Below the pieces are notes generated by a model. That model saw only the letters and a program-made list of their open reading frames with translations, did no database searches and was not told the DNA's origin. A stretch of 64,000 bases of DNA from Pseudoteredinibacter isoporae_A (GTDB taxonomy: Bacteria; Pseudomonadota; Gammaproteobacteria; Pseudomonadales; Cellvibrionaceae). A program made the position numbers and the translations under genes. Location of the stretch: contig NZ_BAABWJ010000001.1 in assembly GCF_040372805.1 (NCBI RefSeq), positions 62,001-126,000 on the forward strand, written 5' to 3'. Position 1 is the stretch's first letter, and the number at the start of each line of letters is the position of its first letter. Positions 58,157 through 64,000 of the stretch are shown piece after piece.

Positions 58157-61100
58157 TTACTTCAATGTAGTCCAAGAGGTAACCCTGGCAGGGCTACCGG
58201 AACCTTTCAAGGTAATAAACTGCACATTACCCTCCTGATCAGCATAAGCCACTTTAGTATCACCATTAGTATCGCTAATCGGGGATAGCGCTCCAGGCAT
58301 ATTATCCAATCTGATACCGGCTAAGGGCACAGAACCGATATTGGCCTTAGTGAAGACCTCAAACGGAGGCTCTCCGCCAGTGAATGCATCTACTGCCATT
58401 AAGAAGCCGCTAGGGTCGCCCTCACAGGTGGCGGCATCCGGGATAATACTACCGAAAACAACAACCGAGCTACCCACCACAAAGGAGTTAATAATGCGCT
58501 CGCGGTCAGCTGGCAAATCAATTAGCCATCCCGCTTCAGACAAGGCATCGTCATAATCCACTGCATTATTGCTCAAAGTACGACTGTCAGCACCAGAAGA
58601 GATGGACTGAGCTTGCAAGTTACTGCGCGTCAAACCACCCTCACCAGAATCCCATACGCCATAGGCAGACTGAGGGGCATCGATAGCCTGATCACCATTA
58701 GCAATAAACTGGCCGGTTCCGAAATACACCAACAAGCTTGGCACATGGCTCTGAGACAATCTGAAACGATGTGATTTTACGACAGGCATGCTGGTAATCG
58801 GCTGACGATTCGCCACCTTACCATTCGAATTACAAGGAGATTGATAACAGGCAGTGAAAAGCGGTTGTTTATTTCCGCCATTCTTATGAGCGACCTTCCA
58901 CTCATTAGGATTGGAATTACTCAGGTCAAACGCCCACATATTGCCATGCAAATCTCCTGCATAAGCACGGTCAGCAATGTAATCGCTGTCCAGATCCAAA
59001 ACCAGAGGACTCGACATACCATTACAATCACTATCAACATCCTCGCAGTTACCTGCTGCGATCAGATCGGCATCACCACTATTCTTGGTCTCAAGAATAC
59101 GGTAGGAAGGAGTTTGGTCATCCAGGTAGACAACAAAGAGTTTTGCATGTCCGTCGCTGTTTGGGCCGCTGTTATAACCATTGCCCATCACAGCGGCCCA
59201 ACGACCGTCGTTCAACCGTACAACTGCTGGCTCACTGAATGTAAAACCCAAGTCGTCATGAGTAAACTCTTTCACCACTTTGCTAGCAGCACTACCCTCA
59301 TTGACGCTATCAGGATTGGTCACATCCAATACGTAAATACCGCGACCCCCACCCCGAAGTGCACCAACCAGATAGGATTTCCATCCACCGTTGACATAAA
59401 CATCACGTACCGTTATCGCGCCATCAACATAGGGAATGTGTGAATAATTCACGGAAGACAAGTAATGCAAACCAAAGGCCGCATTTTCATTAAACATTAA
59501 AGAAGGCACATAAGCGAAACGCTCATCACCGTTTTCAGCATCAAAGCCGTGCAACATGCCATCGTTCGCGCCCACATAAACCATTTTGCGACGGTTCTGT
59601 TTAGACTTAGCAAAAGCAACGTAGGATTTTGAGCTCTCTTCACCTTCGATTTTGTCGGGGTAGTTTTCTTTCGGTCCAGCAACAAATTCTGGTGTCGAGT
59701 GCGCAATATCCCCTAAACGCTCACCTACACGATCACGAAAGACTTTATTAAAGTTACTAAGAATAGTAGCGCTATTAGCAACCCCTCGTTCATAGGTATG
59801 TTCACCTCGAAGATAACTCAGCAGACGCTCGCCGTAGATTTTATTCTCATTGATTTGAGTGGCAGTTGCTGCCGAGGCATGAGGTGCATCGTACAGTAGA
59901 TCTTCAATCTGTCCCGCTGACAATTCTGTGTCCGCACTTGGTGACACGTAGTCACTAGGAAAGCGGAAAGGTACGCCTTTAGTACCGTTAAAAGTCAAAA
60001 TTTGTCTCGCATCAGGTGATACTGACTTCAATTTCTCAGCCGCTGACCATTCATCGGTCAGAATAAAATCACCATTGCTGTTTCTTTCAAGCTTTTGTCG
60101 AATCAAATCACCTGACCAGGATTTTTCAGGTGCAAATACTGCTTTAAATACGGCCGAATCGGAACTGATCGAGGAACTGTTTAAAGCGATACCCGCCGAT
60201 GAACCCACCTTACTCTTAATGGAGTTAATCGCATCTGACAAACGCTGAATCAGCTCCTGTGGGTTCTTGGCGCTCAGGAACTCACCGCGAGAGTTGTAAG
60301 CAGCGTGCAGCATATCATCGATAGTGGTCGACTGGTTGCTCACCGGCTGTGGCCAATTACCATTGACCGGGGGCTCTTCAAGGGTACCGTTAACACCAAA
60401 TGCGACGGTGTAACTGACCAAATGTTGAGCGCGATTCAACAACGGATCTGGCTGCGGAGCCAATGGATCTGTACTTGGCTTGGGGCCAACCAAATCGGGC
60501 AAACCTGGAGCCAAATCGCCTTCGTAATAGTGCATGGCCACGTCAGCAAGCGTATTTGAATAATCATCGGCGTAGTTACCACCATCAAAATTGGTATTGT
60601 TATCTCTATCCGCATTACCTACGTTAGGGCGACTACCATTCCAGAAACCATCACTCATTACTACCGCAAAGTTCTGCTGACAAGCACCGTTTTCTGATGC
60701 AGGTAAAATGGGTGAAGACGGCGTCGCACCACCAAATAAACTGCTAGGTGTTGACTGGTTTTGATGAAAGTACTTACCAACACGCTCTAAACTTCGACGT
60801 AATGGCGTACCGCCACTAGGGCGAATCTCAAACAAGCTTTGCATCAAATCATTTTTATTAGTGCGATTATCGGTATCTATCGGCGTACTCAAGTCATCAA
60901 TATTTTTAACTGGAATGCCAACGTAATCATTATTGTGCAAAGTGGCCAAACCCATCCGGGCATTACTTTCAATAATAATCTGTGAAAGCGCGCGCTTGGC
61001 TACAAAGTCACGTTTACGATAATAGGTATACCAGTTGGCAAAATCTATTTGCTGCTCAGCAGGCAAATCTCGGGCATATATCCGCTTATTTGTTTTACAC

Positions 61101-61618
61101 TCACCTGGATCGTAACGACCATTGCCTTTGCCATCAGCCTCAGGCTCATCTACCCACTCATAAAAGTACCAATCACGAACATTTCGGTAGTTATAAGGAT
61201 CGCCATGAGGGTCTCTCGTGGCGGTTGTCAATGTGCGATCCGTATATTCATTTCCATTCACATCGACGCCACGCCAGGGCGTATATGCCAAGCGTTTTTC
61301 ACGGGTATCATTCGCAGGGTCAGCCGCTTTTTCTCTATACAAATTTGCGTTGTACCACATCGCATTAATAGCGGTGCATCGATATAAGCTCGTATTGGCA
61401 TTATAGGCAGCATTATTGGTAATCAGATACTCCCAACCCATACTACCGGAATCATCCACCAGAAACATAATGTTCGATTGCGGTGTTTTACCAACAAACA
61501 AAGGCTGAGAGGCGATCTGGCCGGGGGCGGCACTGGCGACACTCGCGCCCAGAAACATCCCCGATGAAATCACCATAGCTTTTTGTAAAAACTTTTCCAT
61601 TTTCGTATTACTGTTCAT
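58157..61618 (-). CDS. pilY1: Type IV pilus tip-associated adhesin PilY1
   Basis: Large secreted protein of 1153 residues. A signal peptide (AMVISSGMFLGASVASAAPG) is followed by a von Willebrand A-like domain with the MIDAS motif DDSGS near residue 55. The C-terminal half is a PilY1 beta-propeller: VYVGANDGMLHGFDAENGDE opens it, and a calcium loop DLDSDYIADRAYAGD lies near residue 870, with a second possible one at SDTNGDTK near the end. PilY1 sits at the pilus tip, promotes extension and adhesion, and senses surfaces. It lies between pilX and pilY2 with 12- and 10-base gaps. Confidence 0.94.
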   Translation of the reverse strand: MNSNTKMEKFLQKAMVISSGMFLGASVASAAPGQIASQPLFVGKTPQSNIMFLVDDSGSMGWEYLITNNAAYNANTSLYRCTAINAMWYNANLYREKAADPANDTREKRLAYTPWRGVDVNGNEYTDRTLTTATRDPHGDPYNYRNVRDWYFYEWVDEPEADGKGNGRYDPGECKTNKRIYARDLPAEQQIDFANWYTYYRKRDFVAKRALSQIIIESNARMGLATLHNNDYVGIPVKNIDDLSTPIDTDNRTNKNDLMQSLFEIRPSGGTPLRRSLERVGKYFHQNQSTPSSLFGGATPSSPILPASENGACQQNFAVVMSDGFWNGSRPNVGNADRDNNTNFDGGNYADDYSNTLADVAMHYYEGDLAPGLPDLVGPKPSTDPLAPQPDPLLNRAQHLVSYTVAFGVNGTLEEPPVNGNWPQPVSNQSTTIDDMLHAAYNSRGEFLSAKNPQELIQRLSDAINSIKSKVGSSAGIALNSSSISSDSAVFKAVFAPEKSWSGDLIRQKLERNSNGDFILTDEWSAAEKLKSVSPDARQILTFNGTKGVPFRFPSDYVSPSADTELSAGQIEDLLYDAPHASAATATQINENKIYGERLLSYLRGEHTYERGVANSATILSNFNKVFRDRVGERLGDIAHSTPEFVAGPKENYPDKIEGEESSKSYVAFAKSKQNRRKMVYVGANDGMLHGFDAENGDERFAYVPSLMFNENAAFGLHYLSSVNYSHIPYVDGAITVRDVYVNGGWKSYLVGALRGGGRGIYVLDVTNPDSVNEGSAASKVVKEFTHDDLGFTFSEPAVVRLNDGRWAAVMGNGYNSGPNSDGHAKLFVVYLDDQTPSYRILETKNSGDADLIAAGNCEDVDSDCNGMSSPLVLDLDSDYIADRAYAGDLHGNMWAFDLSNSNPNEWKVAHKNGGNKQPLFTACYQSPCNSNGKVANRQPITSMPVVKSHRFRLSQSHVPSLLVYFGTGQFIANGDQAIDAPQSAYGVWDSGEGGLTRSNLQAQSISSGADSRTLSNNAVDYDDALSEAGWLIDLPADRERIINSFVVGSSVVVFGSIIPDAATCEGDPSGFLMAVDAFTGGEPPFEVFTKANIGSVPLAGIRLDNMPGALSPISDTNGDTKVAYADQEGNVQFITLKGSGSPARVTSWTTLK

Positions 61619-61630
61619 AGTGATTCACGC

Positions 61631-62239
61631 TCAAAAAGATTCAGCTGTTTTGTAGGTGGTTTGAACAATTGAATAAATCTGGGGATCTTGAGCCCATCCA
61701 ATTGCAACAATTCGGTAGTGAAAAACCGGCGTTGGTTTTGCCTGATTACCATTCAAGGAAACCGGCTGAGTCCCAAGCACTTGAGTACCGAGAAATTCAA
61801 TAATGTATCGTGGATCCTTCGCTGTGCTCGGCAGGGTATCCGCCGTCGCGGCCACTGCCACACTGTTATCATCAGTCCAAGCCCCTGGGTCATGATAATC
61901 TGCAAAATTGGCATCAACAGATACAGCTTCCAACAAGCCTTCCTGATTGTTTTTTGTATTCGAATACAAACCATCAGTTACGCTTTTAAATTTAGTGTAT
62001 GGGCTGTGTGCGTTTTGATTCAGATATAAAACTGCCGCCCTTGAGCCAGCTTCAGCAGCGTGCAGAGACATTTGGATTTGCTTCTCATTCGAGGCCATAC
62101 GAGCCTGCAAAGTGCTGCTCGACATGGAGGCAATCGCCACAACAGACATAACCAACAGAATAACCAGAGCCACAATCAAAGTGACCCCACGCTGTCGAGA
62201 GAGAGGAGAGAGCATCGGTCGTTGAGTATAAACGCTCAT
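61631..62239 (-). CDS. pilX: Type IV minor pilin PilX
   Basis: Minor pilin of 202 residues. The leader ends RQRG and the helix VTLIVALVILLVMSVVAIAS follows. Glu5 is replaced by Val, as expected for PilX/GspK-type tip pilins. A PilX N-terminal domain (RMASNEKQIQMSLHAAEAGS) follows. The ATG at 62239 overlaps the pilW stop as TGATG. Its product joins PilV, PilW, FimU and PilE under PilY1. Confidence 0.9.
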   Translation of the reverse strand: MSVYTQRPMLSPLSRQRGVTLIVALVILLVMSVVAIASMSSSTLQARMASNEKQIQMSLHAAEAGSRAAVLYLNQNAHSPYTKFKSVTDGLYSNTKNNQEGLLEAVSVDANFADYHDPGAWTDDNSVAVAATADTLPSTAKDPRYIIEFLGTQVLGTQPVSLNGNQAKPTPVFHYRIVAIGWAQDPQIYSIVQTTYKTAESF

Positions 62240-63330
62240 CACAACTCCACCACCGGATTCTTCAACATAATGACCTGGGACAACTCGCGACTAATGCGTT
62301 TTGAAGCAGAATTATCGTTTGTGCCAGTAACTTCAATAGCGCTCAAGGTCACGTCCATCTTGATTCTATCAATCCGATTCCAAGTATCAGCAGCGGCAAC
62401 GGTAGAAGCATCACCAAAACTCACCAGATTGTTATCACGCCACCCATATTCAACCTGAAAATCCAGAACTCCATCCATAATTTCCTGGCCGTTACGGAAT
62501 AAACCGCAATACTGTGGGCTGTTCATGTCGCATTGAGCACTCCCACCATTGTCATTAATCTGCGTGGCGGCTTCACTTAAACCAACCTCATAGCTGTACC
62601 CCCCCTGCCCTGCCAGGTATAAACGAGCACGAGGACGGCCGTCTGAAATATCGTCATTCAGTCCGCGGAAGCTAATTGTGGTATCGACATTCTGATTGGT
62701 TTGACCCGCGTTAGGGCGACCTGTAGGGATGGGAGTTCCGCGTGCAAGCTGAACCACGCCGTTTGAACCGGGATCATTTGTGACCAGAAAAACAGCGGCA
62801 TAATTACAATCTGTGAGTACCGCAATATCCCACTGCTTAATGGAATTGTACGCCAACTGAAAGTTAATGCTGTTATCGAGGGTCATGGACGTATCCGTAC
62901 CCACAGCAAACTCACTCATCAACGGGACGGATCTTGCGGTTGCAAAACGGAAAAATACTTCGTCGGTATTATTGATCCCGGAATTATCCAGACCACTAAT
63001 AGACGAACCAAAATTATTCACCTCAGGAACGCCATTGGCATCAACGCCAGTATTATTCGCCAGCAGATTAATGACCCTGCTGTCATCGTCTAAACGTGGC
63101 ACACAACCAAGAAAGCCGGAAGACGCGCCCTCGTCTGTAATGCGATTACTAACAAAACGAATATTTTCCTGAATTCGGGATAGCCCTTCTTGGCTACGCT
63201 GAGTCTCTATCGAGGTGAGATACAGTTGAACAACTCCCGCCATAATCAACAAACCGATGGTAATCGAAACCATCAATTCGATTAAGCCAACACCGCGTTG
63301 TTGGTGTTTAAATGTCATAAGTGTATTCAC
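62239..63330 (-). CDS. pilW: Type IV minor pilin PilW
   Basis: Minor pilin of 363 residues. The cleavage site is QQRG/VGLIELMVSITIGLLIMAG with Glu5, and SIETQRSQEGLSRIQENIRF continues the helix. The long globular part holds several Cys. The start is a GTG at 63330 with GGAG eight bases upstream, overlapping the pilV stop as GTGA; the first ATG, four codons later, has no such site. It is part of the tip complex. Confidence 0.9.
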   Translation of the reverse strand: MNTLMTFKHQQRGVGLIELMVSITIGLLIMAGVVQLYLTSIETQRSQEGLSRIQENIRFVSNRITDEGASSGFLGCVPRLDDDSRVINLLANNTGVDANGVPEVNNFGSSISGLDNSGINNTDEVFFRFATARSVPLMSEFAVGTDTSMTLDNSINFQLAYNSIKQWDIAVLTDCNYAAVFLVTNDPGSNGVVQLARGTPIPTGRPNAGQTNQNVDTTISFRGLNDDISDGRPRARLYLAGQGGYSYEVGLSEAATQINDNGGSAQCDMNSPQYCGLFRNGQEIMDGVLDFQVEYGWRDNNLVSFGDASTVAAADTWNRIDRIKMDVTLSAIEVTGTNDNSASKRISRELSQVIMLKNPVVEL

Positions 63331-63836
63331 AGTCTAAACTCCAACTTTACGCAGGTCAGATCCACATCAGGGTTACCACCACAGGCTGTTCCAGAAGCAC
63401 CTGTCAACTGGTCATCCCACATTACCGTGACTTCATGTACGCCATCAGCATTTATTGCAACAGTGCCGCGTCCCGCTGGCAAACGACTTTTAATCTCTTC
63501 GGCCCACTGACCTTCGTCCATGGTCTTTATGGTGGCCTGATTACAATCCACGTTACATACCGTCGCGGAACCGCTCACACTTTCAGTATCGATATTGTCA
63601 TAAAGACCATCATCTGCCGTAGTAAACTGATTGTTGTTCGCACCTATACGGTTGGCCATATCTCTGGCCAGCACAATAGCAACCGAGGAAAACATTGCGC
63701 TTTGATTGCTTCTTTGGCCGGAATTCTGCAGTGCCAATGTACCCAGCAAACCAACCGCCAACAAAAACAAAGCAACCATGACTTCAATCATAGTTGCGCC
63801 AGACTGACGATCTATCACGGCTGATTTCCTTAACAT
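63327..63836 (-). CDS. pilV: Type IV minor pilin PilV
   Basis: Minor pilin of 169 residues with cleavage site RQSG/ATMIEVMVALFLLAVGLLG and Glu5, followed by the PilV-type helix LALQNSGQRSNQSAMFSS. The C-terminal part carries paired Cys (TVCNVDCNQ, GTACGGNPDVDLTC). It overlaps the fimU stop by seven bases at its start and pilW at its end, so the operon is translationally coupled throughout. Confidence 0.92.
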   Translation of the reverse strand: MLRKSAVIDRQSGATMIEVMVALFLLAVGLLGTLALQNSGQRSNQSAMFSSVAIVLARDMANRIGANNNQFTTADDGLYDNIDTESVSGSATVCNVDCNQATIKTMDEGQWAEEIKSRLPAGRGTVAINADGVHEVTVMWDDQLTGASGTACGGNPDVDLTCVKLEFRL

Positions 63837-64000
63837 GAGTTTGTTCCTTTGCGTACTGAAAAGGAGCCCGTTGGCATAATCGTAATCGTTGCCGATCGGA
63901 ACTCATCATTGTTGTCTTTAGCATTACCTGCACACACCTGAAGAGCATAGCCTTCAGCTCTGATTGGCGTCCCATCCGCGTTAAAGCCAATTTCGTTATT
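63830..64000 (-). CDS. fimU: Type IV minor pilin FimU, C-terminal part (runs off the window)
   Basis: The last 56 codons of a GspH/FimT-like pilin read leftward from the window edge and end at a TAA at 63830-63832. The visible sequence contains IGFNADGTPIRAEG, LQVCAGNAKDN and the final GTNSC, matching the C-terminal beta strands and Cys pair of FimU. It overlaps pilV and would be the first or an early gene of the minor-pilin operon. Its start lies outside this window. Confidence 0.85.
   Translation of the reverse strand, partial: NNEIGFNADGTPIRAEGYALQVCAGNAKDNNDEFRSATITIMPTGSFSVRKGTNSC

Noticed and set aside
1..64000. CRISPR arrays, insertion sequences, prophage or defence islands
   Set aside because: No regularly spaced repeats, transposase, integrase or phage structural genes were seen on either strand.

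Overview
The window looks like chromosomal DNA of a free-living, aerobic, probably marine gammaproteobacterium. The markers are AmpD/AmpE/AmpG, SoxR, AlkB, FxsA, YajQ, PilS/PilR with a PilVWXY minor-pilin operon, MetE/MetR and a large TonB-dependent receptor. An order such as Cellvibrionales or a neighbour is my inference; no rRNA or tRNA was seen to settle it. Gene density is high, I see no insertion sequence, prophage or CRISPR array, and most genes sit in short operons.

Layout. 0-8 kb: a GIY-YIG protein, a phosphoglycolate-phosphatase-like HAD, an isolated trpB-trpA pair of unusual sequence type, a MenA-like prenyltransferase, a BASS-family transporter and an S46 dipeptidyl-peptidase. 8-10 kb: a soxR-alkB operon divergent from a flavin reductase, with a canonical SoxR-type promoter between them. 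10-18.8 kb: a branched-chain-type 2-oxoacid dehydrogenase (fused E1, E2) divergent from an Lrp regulator, an aromatic aminotransferase, and divergent metE/metR. 18.8-35.8 kb: a catabolic block holding aldehyde dehydrogenase, two acyl-CoA synthetases, a TonB receptor, a TetR regulator, an aromatic amine dehydrogenase operon with two cytochromes c, an AraC regulator, and a beta-oxidation set (two MaoC-fold proteins, thiolase, SDR). 35.8-43.3 kb: class I fumarase, a coiled-coil membrane protein, an outer-membrane protein, an AraC/GyrI regulator, sodB, a Ni-SOD operon (His-rich small protein, sodN, sodX) and a ChaN-like lipoprotein. 43.5-53.6 kb: groESL with a sigma-32-type promoter, fxsA, a DUF481 protein, an alkyltransferase-like DNA repair protein, a peptidoglycan-recycling group (ampG, yajQ, TetR, ampE, ampD) and nadE. 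53.6-64 kb: pilS-pilR, fimT and the operon fimU-pilV-pilW-pilX-pilY1-pilY2-pilE, with fimU running off the right end.

The most interesting region is 18.8-35.3 kb. A 16-bp sequence (TAGGTCAACCGTACTA and close variants) occurs twice in front of the TonB-receptor operon and twice in front of the amine dehydrogenase operon, with a TetR gene lying between the two operons. Read together, the genes suggest a regulated route: uptake across the outer membrane, periplasmic oxidation of an aryl-alkyl or alkyl primary amine to an aldehyde by a TTQ enzyme, oxidation to the acid, CoA activation, and chain shortening by a peroxisome-type beta-oxidation set. The enzyme families are well supported; joining them into one pathway is my inference.

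Other sequence-level signals are a roughly 100-nt structured element ahead of yajQ whose non-Watson-Crick pairs are G-U only on the minus strand, a hairpin that buries the fimT ribosome binding site, and Fur-like boxes ahead of the Ni-SOD operon and the ChaN-like gene.
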